Positions 33,810 to 44,312 of a DNA stretch of 64,000 nt are shown piece after piece (positions within the stretch are counted from its first letter, which is position 1; each line of letters opens with the position of its first letter). Position numbers and translations under genes: made by a program. The notes beneath the pieces were generated by a model, which was given only the letters and a program-made list of their open reading frames with translations, ran no database searches and had not been told where the DNA came from. The stretch is from NCBI GenBank assembly GCA_027604185.1, contig JADGKB010000045.1, positions 1 to 64,000 on the forward strand, written 5' to 3'. The DNA is from Boothiomyces macroporosus (lineage: Eukaryota > Chytridiomycota > Chytridiomycetes > Rhizophydiales > Terramycetaceae).

Positions 33810-34611
33810 TTATTCTTCTCCAAACAAGTGACCGGATTCCGCAATCATTCTTGCGATATTTTCTTCTTCCTGTTCCCGTTCTCTACGCTTCATTAATTCT
33901 CGCTCTTCCTTTCTTTTTGTCAGTTTCTCTAATGCTAATTGCTTTTTGGCTTCAATCAGCTCTTTCTGCTGCGTAGATATTTCAGTAACTGTTTCTTGTA
34001 ATACCTCTACTTGTGGTCGCGGTTCTGGCTCTTTATTGGCTTCACTGGTATCAGTGTTATCTTCAGTGATAATCCCATGTTTTCTTTTAAAATGATTTCT
34101 TTGAACTTCCTCTTTGTAAATCTAATTAACAAGCGCTTACTTTGATTCTTCGTTGCTTGCAAATCTTGCTAGTCTGCAACAAAAAGTCTTTGAATGCCAT
34201 CTTTGGAAGCAGGTGGTGGCCTGGATTAAATCTTTTTACCCCAAAGTTGAATAATCTCCATTAGCTTTGATAAATCCTGTTTCTATGGTTAAGCTAACTC
34301 ACTTCATGACCAGATCCTTTAAATTTCTGCCTCTTGATTTCTTTAATCAAATATTTGAATCCACTGTCGCTCATCAGCATTTGCTCAGTCATCTTGACAT
34401 CCCGCTTTATCTTTCTGGCTGGCTTGATATCATCTGTTCCCAATAATTTATTTACTGTTTTAATTCAACACTCACCAGCATCTTCGTCGAATGGATTTTC
34501 GACAGTTGGTATTGCATCCTGGACTTTTTCATCTTCCTTTTCAGCTTTAGACAGTAATTCTTCCAAAGAAAGCGAGGGTGGTAGCTGAGGGAGGTCAAAA
34601 TCTTGGTCCAT
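33810..34611 (-). CDS. TIPIN: TIPIN/Swi3/Csm3 replication fork protection protein
   Basis: Exons 34476-34611, 34303-34454, 34240-34276, 34141-34220 and 33810-34121 (introns 21, 26, 19, 19 nt), 238 residues. The conserved Swi3 domain is split over four exons: LMSDSGFKYLIKEIKRQKF, then KGSGHEDLSKLMEIIQLWG, then HHLLPKMAFKDFLLQTSKIC. It matches the KFKGKGHE...LFPKxxFxDF core of TIPIN. An acidic N-terminus and a long C-terminal charged coiled coil flank it. With Tof1/Timeless it stabilises stalled forks and supports checkpoint signalling, the same pathway as RAD17 in this window. Confidence 0.9.
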
Positions 34612-34621
34612 AGAGATGCAA

Positions 34622-34635
34622 GTTTTCGGACAAAA
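34622..34635 (-). promoter_or_regulatory. TTTTGTCCGAAAA element before TIPIN
   Basis: On the minus strand TTTTTGTCCGAAAA lies 10 bp upstream of the ATG. It shares TTTTGTCCGAAA with the element before RAD17. Confidence 0.35.
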
Positions 34636-34650
34636 ATACAAAACAAGGAT

Positions 34651-36697
34651 TTATTTTTTAGGTGCAATTACTCTGGCATGCTTGCTTCCAGCAAGTAAAT
34701 CTACTTGCGCTACTCTGCTTGAATTGGACCTGGATCTTTCCATAGTCTCTGGTTTTACTTCTAGCTCATTATGCAAACGAATTTCATTCGCAGGTGATCC
34801 AACAATTGAAAGAAGCTTTGCGTTGAGTTCCTCTTGTTTCAGTTTCAATTCGCGAAGTTCATTCTGAAGACTTTCTACCAAGTCCTAGGGTTAATATAAA
34901 TTACATTTGTAGCTGGATCAGAGGATGAAAAGTAATTACGAATCCATTGGCTAATTCTTCTCTTTTGCTTTGGTGCAGCTTCCTTATCTTCAAACTGCGA
35001 ACTAAAGTCAATTTCTGCCAACTCTTTTTCAAACTCATCCATTGCATTATTAAACTGGATATCCTTGTTGCGGCCAGGAATAGCACCAAACATGCTTTGT
35101 GGACGCATAGTTTGGGGTCTAAGGGATTCAATCATAGGTGCTATTTGAGGCTGCTCCATAGTCTCTAGCTTTTCATATTCACGGCGATCTGAGCCAATGT
35201 ATACCTACATTAGTGGAAAATACTTGTCTTGGTCTAAAGATTTTGTATTCTGGATCGTCGAGAGACTCTACCAAATGGGCTATAAATCCCGTAACTCTTG
35301 GAATAAACATCCAAACAGGAAACATATCTGATGGAAAATCTAAGGTATAGAATGCCAAGGCTGTCCAAAAATCAATATTTGGGAACAGTTTGCGAGATAC
35401 AAACCACTCATCCGCCAAAACCTTTTCTTCCAGTGCTATACCAATTCGAGCTATTTGACTACATCCTAGAATATCATAGAGCTAATGTTAGAGAAAAGTA
35501 CTTGAAGGGTTAGTTTTTTAAAGATTTTTACTCGAGGATCACCATTCTTATAGATGCGGTGTCCGAATCCCATTAGTCTTGGTGATTTAGAATTAGGAGT
35601 TTCGCCAGAGGCAAGGATGGAAGAGCGGCTAGACAATTTTATGGAATTCAAGAAATTGTCAATATTTTCAACCTTGCCAATCTTTTTGAGCATGTCTACC
35701 ACTTCGGTACTATGTCAGTTCAAAGCTACCTTTTCCTTTCACCAAACAGTGCACCTGCAGCTCCAGACAGAGCAGTGTATGGATCAACACCAGAAGACGC
35801 TAAATGCCGCATCATTACTGTTGAACAATTAACTCCATGTTCAGCAATGACAATAAACATTTTGTCTAGAATCTGAACAAGTCTAGGATCAGGCTGATAG
35901 TCTCGTTCATTCAAAGTATCCATCATATATAACAAGTTTTCACAGTAGTTGTCGCAGTTTGATTTTGGATGGTTGTAGCTTCTTCCTAATCTGTGCCGAT
36001 AGACATTTGAAGCAATTGTTGGAATTTTACCAAGCATTCTGTAAATAACTTTGTTGCGGTTGTTATTTGCAGTAGTAATCTGGTCCAATTCAGCGATTGT
36101 TGGGGTGGCTCCTGGTGCGATTTTTGGCATCATATACATGGAATCTCGTTGAATTGCCGGGTTGGAATCAGGATGAAATGTAGACAGCGAAGCGATGGTG
36201 GCAATCATCATCCCCATAGGACTGAGATTAATGAAACTTACTGAGCATCGTACCGAAAAGTTTCCATTTGACGTTCAATCTGGGAGTGCAGGTACGTATG
36301 ACGCATGATGTTTTGAGTCCAATCCTTTAATTCGGCCTACATTAATCCGATATACCTTGTTTGGCAGCTGTCCGCGAATAAGCAAGTACGAAACTTCAAG
36401 ATAGGACGAGTTTTCCACCAACTGCTCAATATCGTAGCCCCGATAATACAATTTGCTGTTCTCTCCATCAACAAGCGAGATTTTTGAATTGCAAACCGCA
36501 GTGTTCTTGAATCCAGGATCCAACAATCTAACCGGCACAGAGTCTCCTTCTTTCTCTGGTGTTGGAGTGGTTTGAGCAATCTTGAATTTCGAAAAGTAAG
36601 TCGCCGGAATTGCATTGTTTGTAACTGGGATTTCAACTACCGTCCCCGTTTGAGGATCCTTCACGGTTAGTACTCTTTGGGTGGATGCAGATGCCAT
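34651..36697 (-). CDS. Citrate synthase-like protein lacking one catalytic His, with long C-terminal extension
   Basis: Exons 36356-36697, 36242-36336, 35730-36221, 35502-35709, 35224-35481, 34905-35204 and 34651-34884 (introns 19, 20, 20, 20, 19, 20 nt), 642 residues. Residues 1-470 are a glyoxysomal/bacterial-type citrate synthase: KISLVDGENSKLYYRGYDIE, YDAHPMGMM, IAEHGVNCST, GFGHRIYKN and PNIDF. The PLHGG motif with the first catalytic His is replaced by GERKST (about residue 310); the other His and the Asp remain. After the usual RPRQVYIG the frame runs on about 165 residues (disordered, then a coiled coil DLVESLQNELRELKLKQEE) with no stop. A start at 36751 is possible but would overlap the STIL stop. 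Confidence 0.8.
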
Positions 36698-36731
36698 GCG
36701 GTAAAACTTTGTACACACACAAATCAATTTA

Positions 36732-39316
36732 TTACAGATTATTGAGACCATATTTCGAAAGATAGTTTAAAGTAGCAAAGGAATAGGATTTTTCTTCAGC
36801 TTCCGACACTTCCATCGGAAATGAAAACGCTTCAGAAGCTGCCTCGTTTCGTGGAAGATAAAACCGCTGATTCCTGGATTTCTTTGGTAGATTAATTACA
36901 GAGTTATCGCTTCCTGTTTCTGTATCCGCATCAGTATAGATGAATGATTCTTCTGGGTTGTTTACCAAATTGGTGATTATATCTTTACCCTCCAGGGGAG
37001 AATTCTTGGTAGCAGACGACTCCTGTTTAGGTGTATCAAGGGATTCATTTGGATATGCTACCACAAAGTTTTGGCCATTATCTGAAGGAAGAGTGACACT
37101 TGGAAAATTCATTTGTTTTAAATCAGACTCCAAGACACTCGGAACTGTTAATTTTTCAATTCCATTAGACCCAAGCAAATTCTAGGGTTAAAGATTAGGT
37201 ACATCTTTAGCTGACATCAAATTTCCATTATCAACCGGGTTAAATGTCAAGTCTGTATTCACTCCTATTGTTCTGCATTCGGGTGTCGCCAAACTAGACT
37301 GATCATTTGTTGCTACAGGATTGGTCTGGACATCTTGATGTTTCGACTCGATCTTTTTGGTGGTCTTCTCACTATCCAATTGAGATTTTTGTATGTTCAT
37401 TGCTTGCCCCATGTTTATCAACTGATTTTGTAAATTAATAATCTGCTGTTCTAGCAAATTAATATACATTTGCTGTGCTTGTTCAACTGGATTGATTGGA
37501 GTTGAATTATTTTGAAAACCTTTTTCATTTGTTGATTCTTCATTTGTTGAATTTGTGGCATGTTTCTCTTCAATGTTATCCTCTTTTAGTGACGATCGCG
37601 AATGCTGCTGTTCTAGTTCTTGTAATTTTGGCTCTTGAACTCTGCTCAATTCAACGGTCTCTTCCTCTTTGAAGCTGTGGGTGATATCAAGAGGCTCCTT
37701 AATCAATTCAGCATCCGCAGGATCATTTCCAGCCTCTCTCGGAGTATTATCATGGGTTTCTAGTGTCAAGTTGAAAATCTGATTCAATGCCAAGTTGACT
37801 TTGTGGTCCTCTAACAATTTGAATTCACCAAGCGCACTGTTAAAGTCGGTACCATATATTTCGTATGGGACATCATTTGGCTAAATTTAAAATTAACATA
37901 CCTTGAATGTACATTCATAACAAACGGGTCTGGAAGGCCTTGAATTGGGGAAATGACATAACAGTAAAGTATTCTTTCCAGTGTCTAGTTTTTGAATTGC
38001 CAAGCTCATTATGTATTTCAAAATCAAAGAGTGGAGAATGTGATTGTTTACGGATGGGAGATTTGTACACCACCTGAAATTAGTTTCAGCTTACACTCCA
38101 ACCAAAGGAATTTTCATAGAAAGTGGTTCGTTGTGCTCTAGTAAATACAACTGCCTAGCTTGATCAATTGCTATATAACTAATGTTAAGAATATTTACCC
38201 AAATTCTAATCCCTGGACACCTGCTACTAACCTGAATGATAATTCTGTATTAACTAACCGAATTGGATGAATAGGATAGATTTCTAAATTGAAGGATGGG
38301 ATGACTGCACATACTATGTTAAGGAAGTTTACTCATTGGGAAATAATCCATTTCGTTGGGAGTAAAGATAACATTTGCATAAATGGGAAACGGAGTATGA
38401 ATATCTAGAATAGGTGGTTGGCCAATTAACTTTAATGCATCCTTTCATCAACTTGATTTACCTGAATTAGGTCATAGTAAGAAATTTCATCCATATTTTC
38501 CTGGTTAATCACTCTAATTAAAACATCCGTGTCGACTTTGCAAGATGGGCTTGAAGTATCAGGATTCATTGGTGTTCCTATACCACTGTCAAAGCGATCA
38601 ATTTTCAGACAAAGCATATCCCCTGCTTCAACTTTCCCCAAAAGAAATCCAGCCTCTTTTGATATCGCCATATCTGATTGTGAACTAATCAAATGTCGCT
38701 TCAGCAACTCCATCCGCATGTTTTTAAGGGCAACTTCAGTAGTGTGTGCATTGAGGAAGATAATATCTTTTGTTTTCAAGATATGCGTCAAGCCTGTTCT
38801 AGTTGAATCCCACAAAAAGTATTTCGCCGCTGCTGGTGGTTTATAATCGTATTTTTCATATGATTTCCCTGTTATTTTTGGTTGAGCAAAGTAATTATAA
38901 CTGGCCGTTGGACTGGCATCTTGTTGTAGCTGTGTCCTTGAAGGGGAGTTTATCGCAGACTTTGGCTCTGCTGGTGATGCCACCCTTGGGGGTGAATATA
39001 CTGGAACTCTGCGTTTGTATCCAGGGTGATCTTCAGCCATCCTTATTTTATCATTATTTGTTGGATCAGAATCGGCTGGCTGTACATGATCCACAGATTT
39101 TAAATTATTTCTGGCAACTCTTATTCTTCCTTTTTCTGTTGCTAGTACTGGAACTTTGGACAATCGTATCTGTTTTGCCCTATCTTCCAACTCTGTTCTG
39201 TTAACGATTTTCAAATCTGATGGTTCACTATCTACATCAAATCCAGTAAACGAATCTGCTTCCTTTCGCTGCTCCAGTTCTTTTGGATGCCTGTGTGGTT
39301 GCGGTGCTCTTCTCAT
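36732..39316 (-). CDS. STIL: STIL/Ana2/SAS-5-type centriole assembly protein
   Basis: Exons 38462-39316, 38333-38441, 38199-38313, 38095-38178, 37902-38073, 37203-37880 and 36732-37181 (introns 20, 19, 20, 21, 21, 21 nt), 820 residues. The folded STIL core is colinear: YFLWDSTRTG, CLKIDRFDSG, VAGVQGLEFGYIAIDQARQL and LVGVWC. A short coiled coil (NLLEQQIINLQNQLINM) and a C-terminal STAN motif (SFATLNYLSKYGL) complete the family architecture. STIL recruits SAS-6 under PLK4 control to start procentrioles. Its presence implies centrioles and hence a flagellated stage. The ATG lies 34 bp from the divergent TRM13 start. Confidence 0.9.
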
Positions 39317-39350
39317 TGATTTCTGGACAGAGGTTTAATTTTTTTTGTTA

Positions 39351-40598
39351 ATGCCCAAAGTCAAAAATGCGTTTGAGCAACCTCCTCAAACTGATGACAC
39401 AAAATGCTGTTTCTGGATGCCTAGAAAGCAAAGATATTGCAGCATAATCCGTTTTGGGGATTCCATATACTGCGGGCAACACAACACGGATAGAATCGCC
39501 TGTCCATACACAACAGTGCAGTAAGCAATTGCTAACATAGCACCGTCAAAGCAAATGAATTGGATAAACACAAGACTCGATGTATGTATCGACCAATGGA
39601 GAAGCCACCCTACTTTTCCTTAAATATAAACCAAATCGGAAATCAAGAAGAAAGCGAAATATTAGAAAGTAGTAACGACGGAGAGGAACTTGCAGAGACT
39701 TCAGCATCCCGAAAAATTAAAGAACATCTGATGAAACTAGATAAGGAAGCGATGCAGTCAATAATTAGCAGGATAAATGAAACGTACAACTTGGTAGCTG
39801 AAGAAATATTATCTGATATCAAAACCCATGACGCTTTGACTCCCCGGTTGATTGAATCGCACAATGGCAAGCACGCAATCCAACAAGCATCACTTTTAGG
39901 ACACATGCGTGATGAAAAAATGCTGGATACTAATCTGACATTTGCGGAATTTGGCGCAGGTTCTGGGGAAATGACTAGATATGTTCAGCTTGCTGTTAAA
40001 ACCCCAGCATTTACATTATTAATAGATCGGCAAAAGATAAAGCTTAATTTGGACCAGGATTTCAAGAAAACTAATTGGAAACGAATTATCATCGACATTA
40101 AAGATTTGCATTTATCAAAAGTAGAAAATATTTCTGACCATCCTTTGGTAGTATACTCCAAGCACTTGTGCGGTGTAGCCACTGATTTGACGCTAAATTG
40201 TGTGACAAACTACCATAGCGAAGGGCGTAAAGTAGGAGGTGTGCTGATTGCACTTTGTTGTCATCAGTTGTGCAAATATGAGCAGTATATTAATCCTGAA
40301 TACCTACAAGAGCTGAATATCTCGAAAAAGGATTTTGAAATACTATGTTACCTCACAACATGGGCAGTGTGTGGTAAACCAGTCAAAGAAGATTGGTAAA
40401 AATTAAACTAATTCTAGTGTACACTGGACAGGACTTGACTTTGAAGCTCGTGAAGAATTAGGATACAAATGCAAAAGGATATTGGATATGGGTAGAAAGC
40501 GATTCTTGCAAAAAATTGGCGCACATTGTCAATTCAAGTATTATGCCACTCGAGAGTGTACAAAAGAAAATATGGTTCTGCTTTGCAAGTGGAAATAA
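39351..40598 (+). CDS. TRM13: TRM13 tRNA 2'-O-methyltransferase
   Basis: Exons 39351-39520, 39541-40395 and 40418-40598 (introns 20 and 22 nt), 401 residues. The N-terminal CCCH-type zinc region (CCFWMPRKQRYC...YCGQH) and a U11-48K-like CHHC finger (CPYTTVHTVKANELDKHKTRC) are typical. The methyltransferase core has AEFGAGSGEMTRY (SAM binding), VVYSKHLCGVATDLTL and ALCCHQLCKYEQY (the CCHH motif). TRM13 methylates position 4 of the acceptor stem of certain tRNAs. Complete and colinear with the family. Confidence 0.93.
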
Positions 40599-40667
40599 AC
40601 AGCTTTTCGATAGAAATGTTTTCAAGATATTTTCAAAGAAACATTTATAAAATTACTTTATTAGAAA

Positions 40668-43600
40668 CTAAACTTTATCTACAAGTAAAACAATATCATC
40701 TACAAGAATCCCTGTCAAAGATTTGCATCCAGAACATTCATAAAATTTAAAGCTTGTGTCTCCAATTGTTCTGGAATCTGCACCGTATTTGCCAGAATAT
40801 ATTTCCATCCCGGCAATATTGCGAATAATAGCATAATAGCTGGAGGTATATCCCAGTACTGAGATGAAAGGATACTCCCAAGAATGTTCCTCAACAGTTG
40901 TAGCTACCACAGCACCACAACTGTAACAATGGTATTCTTTTTCTTCGTATTCCTCTTCTGGAATAACCGCGATTGAATGATTCTAACTCAACGGATTAAT
41001 TACCTGCTGCTGTTGAATATGCTCTTGAATCGGAACGGCTGGGTTGTACATGAACTATTGTTAAGTAAAGGTACTCGTGACAAATCTAAGGATATTGAAG
41101 GAGTATTTGTTCTTGAGACTTGTTCGGTCATTGATATGCTGGCATCTGGTGAATAGCTAGGCATATCACAATCCTCAGAGGTAATAACCAGTGAATCCTT
41201 CGAACCTAAAGAAACGACTCCATTTATGGTAGATGGCATTGGTGCTTCAGAATTAGATACTTTTGCAGAAGCAATTCCTCTTAGTGGTGTAATTTCTTGG
41301 GTGATGGGCTGTTGGAGATATGACGAATGTGAATTTGTAGATAAACTCGGTGTCTGAACTTGTCTAACAGGAGTTTCAAATATGCTACTAGATTTCGTTT
41401 TAACTGGGGTAGCATTTGGCAAAGGGGAGGAATCATATACGGTAACAGATCTTGGGGTTACTGGAGAAGGACTTGTCATGATTTCCTTTCGATTTCCTAA
41501 TGCTTGATTGGGGTTCGAGTTATCTTTGTCTAGATCTTGAATATTCTTGAAAAACTGCTTCAAGTTCTTTTCCATTAATTTTGCAGTATCAAAAGTTTGC
41601 AAGAATGGCTGTATCCATTTTGGAAGCATTTTCAAGTTCCTTGCAGCTGGAAATCTGGCATCGATTAATACTACGCATCCCCAGTCGTTCAAATGCCTAA
41701 TACATCTACCGAGTGCCTGGTTCAAAGCTCGAAAAGCTTGTATTTCAAACCATTCTGATCCCGTTAATAGGTTATTCTTTAAGGAAAATGCGTCATTGTA
41801 TATCTTTTTTTGCTTGACTTTTAAATCGCCTACATTTGGGAAGGGAAGCCCTACACAAATAACTCCCCTCGCTCTTTCATTGGCGAAATCGATACCTTCA
41901 CTCATCTTTCCTCTAAAAACACAGAAAAGCATGGTTTGCTTTGTTTTACAGCTCTCGTTGTATTCCTTCAGCAATTCTTCTAAATCTCCTTTTTTTGATT
42001 TTCTGGGTTCTTTAAAAATCTTGAAGGTGCGTTCAAAAGTATTCCACAATCCAGATTCTGTCCATCTTCTCTCCAACGAATCAACCCAGGAATAGGATGG
42101 AACGAAAATCAATATGCCATTGGGAATTTGTTTGGTAATTCTGTAAATAGTCATTCCCAGTTGATCTTGGTAATCTTGTGTTCTAAACGTTTGAAAATCT
42201 CCAACTAAAGGTTTCCCATCCAGCCCTTTTGAAACTAGACCGACAAATATCTGTTCTTTTTTGATTACATGAGACGCTTCAAGGGAATCGTGAAATTTAG
42301 CGCGCAATTCGCTTTCATATGTATCAAGTGGTGCAAGTGTACCAGAAGTGAGAATAACAGATCTGCATTTCGTAGCAATATCTTGAAAGATCACACCAGG
42401 ATTTAAACATCGAAATGCCAACACATATTCGAATAGCATTTGCCCGTCTTTCATCCTAGATTCTTTGCTCAGGATCATTTTGTAATCTAATTAGCTGAAA
42501 ATACCTGTCTGGAACGAGTTACCTGGAAATATTAAACATTCTACGATCATAAGAAATTCCGTCAAAATATTGACTGTATAAACGGCAAGTCTAGTTATTA
42601 TAGTTGATTACTTTGGGGCTATCTTGGATGGCTTTGATTGACTTGCTCCTTCCTCTTCTTGACCTTGTTCTTCTCGAAATAAAATATCTTTCATCCTTTC
42701 CAAGTCAGCAAGTAGAGGGTTTAAGCTGATGTTAATCCCAGTTACTTGTTGGCATCAATTCCTATCCCGTGAAATAATTCAACAGCGTCATATCCAGACC
42801 AAATTTTACTGACTTTGTTTGATTCTTTTTCTGGAAAGGGGCTTTTACTTTGATCATCAATCCAATCCGTCAGATGCTCCAAGACATCCACAATCCTTGT
42901 AATATTGATATCCTTAAAATACTTTTCAACAGTTCGTAGATTTGCCTTTGCCAATTCTATACTATCAAGGGATATTTCAACGCTTCCTGAATCAGCACAA
43001 ATCCCTTCAATATTGTGGGCTTCATCAAAAATCAAGACTGTATTTCCTAAATTGATATCACAAGATTGGCGAATCAGTGGCTCTATTATATAGTTGTACG
43101 GTGCAAACACTACTTCTGCACCAGCAGCTAGCAATCGAGCAGCATAATAGGGACATTTCTTTCTCTTTTTTCCTTCTTGCACCAGCTCCTATAGTTACCA
43201 ATCACTTTCCTCTATATCCCAAATAGAATCGGCAAACTTTTCTGCCAAGGCTTTGTGGTCAGAGTACTCACATCCGCGATACTTTCTCAACTCTTTACAA
43301 TCTTCTACTTTGTTGCTGCTTTTCATCACTTCAGGGTTGATGCACAATTATTAAAAACAGAATACCATGTGGTCTCTACTACCCAGTATCGCCATTTTCG
43401 GTCTGAGATTGGTCTTTGTTCGCAATTCATTTACCGTCTGATCAATTTGTTTCTGAGTGCGACTGAATTAACTTGATAATACCAGCTTATATATACTTTT
43501 GGAAGTTCCCTCGCTGGCTCTTCGTACGCTATTTCTCCTGTCCTTTTGTTATTCAGCACTTCTGCAGTAGGCATATAATCCCTGAGGTTGAAATTTAGAG

Positions 43601-44001
43601 GTATTACTGGTGCATTCAGGGCTGCTATTCTTTTTTCATGGGCTAACCAACTTAACGATGAAGCAAGAAGCGAGAGGGTTTTCCCTGTGTAAACAATTCA
43701 AATACCTAAAACATAAATACTCGGTTACCAGTTCCAGTGGGCGATTCCAGGATTGCGTTTTCATGGTTGATGATGGACTTTATAATCTTTATAAATTAAA
43801 GGTTACTTTAGTCATTATATCCATTTGCGAGGGATACGGCTTGAATGGGAAATTCACTGGTACACCCAGGATATTCAATTGGACTTGGTTCTGCAAGGCA
43901 TTTCTCTGAAATTCTTCCATTTCCTTTAATCGTTGAACTTCTTTTTCATTCTTGACTAAATCCGGCCACATTTCCACCAGCTTTCTTTTCCTGTTGCTCA
44001 T
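40668..44001 (-). CDS. FANCJ/BRIP1-type Fe-S DNA helicase with C-terminal Mis18-like zinc domain
   Basis: Eleven exons: 43807-44001, 43729-43786, 43483-43684, 43366-43462, 43210-43344, 42746-43188, 42612-42725, 42505-42590, 41075-42486, 41004-41054 and 40668-40982; 1035 residues. Landmarks: FPFKPYPSQM, SPTGTGKT, ISCRTQKQ, GSRDHMC, four Fe-S cysteines, FDEAHN, ILTSGTLAP, FRGKMSEGIDF and QALGRCIRH. They match FANCJ, an Fe-S 5'-3' helicase for crosslinks and G-quadruplexes. A disordered TP/SP-rich region leads, through a canonical 20-nt intron, to a CYSC...CSGC zinc domain of Mis18/yippee type. Two introns lack normal ends and one is double. If the 41055-41074 intron is not used, the zinc domain would be a separate overlapping gene starting near 41053. 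Confidence 0.78.
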
Positions 44002-44312
44002 TTGAATTCCAGAAATTCGGAAACTATTTTCGGGAAAAATTTAAAAGATATTCGAAACCAATTATTAAAAGTTGATTGTACTGATAGATAGTGGGGTTTA
44101 AGAGCTTATCACTCACACCAGGAATCAATTGAGACTGGCAAATGTAAATGCACATTCTATAGTCGTTCCTTCAAACCTGAGCATCCTTTTAACCAATCAA
44201 ATGTCAAAGTTATTCACATTATCCTCGCATATACGGAATCCAAGTAGCGGGATTATTAGCACCATTAAATAGAAATGATTTTTGAAATGTGCACTCACTA
44301 AAATTTTAACTC
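44002..44312. other. Divergent promoter region, FANCJ-like/SZT2
   Basis: This is 311 bp with no ORF of note. A TTTTTCCCGAAAA element lies near the helicase start (44027-44040). Confidence 0.4.
44027..44040 (-). promoter_or_regulatory. TTTTTCCCGAAAA element before the FANCJ-like gene
   Basis: On the minus strand ATTTTTCCCGAAAA lies about 25 bp upstream of the ATG. It is a one-to-two-base variant of the RAD17 and TIPIN elements and is closer to a palindromic E2F-type site. Confidence 0.35.

Noticed and set aside
36698..36751. Longer N-terminus for the citrate synthase-like protein from the ATG at 36751
   Set aside because: It would overlap the STIL stop codon and does not resemble a targeting sequence; the ATG at 36697 starts the conserved protein.
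38442..38473. A 32-nt intron in STIL
   Set aside because: The 20-nt alternative at the same donor keeps the frame, fits the local size and retains a plausible DALK helix.
42487..42522. A 36-nt double intron (18+18) in the FANCJ-like gene
   Set aside because: The left half codes GNSFQT, which aligns with the conserved NSxFxxDYK segment, so only the 18-nt intron (42487-42504) is likely.
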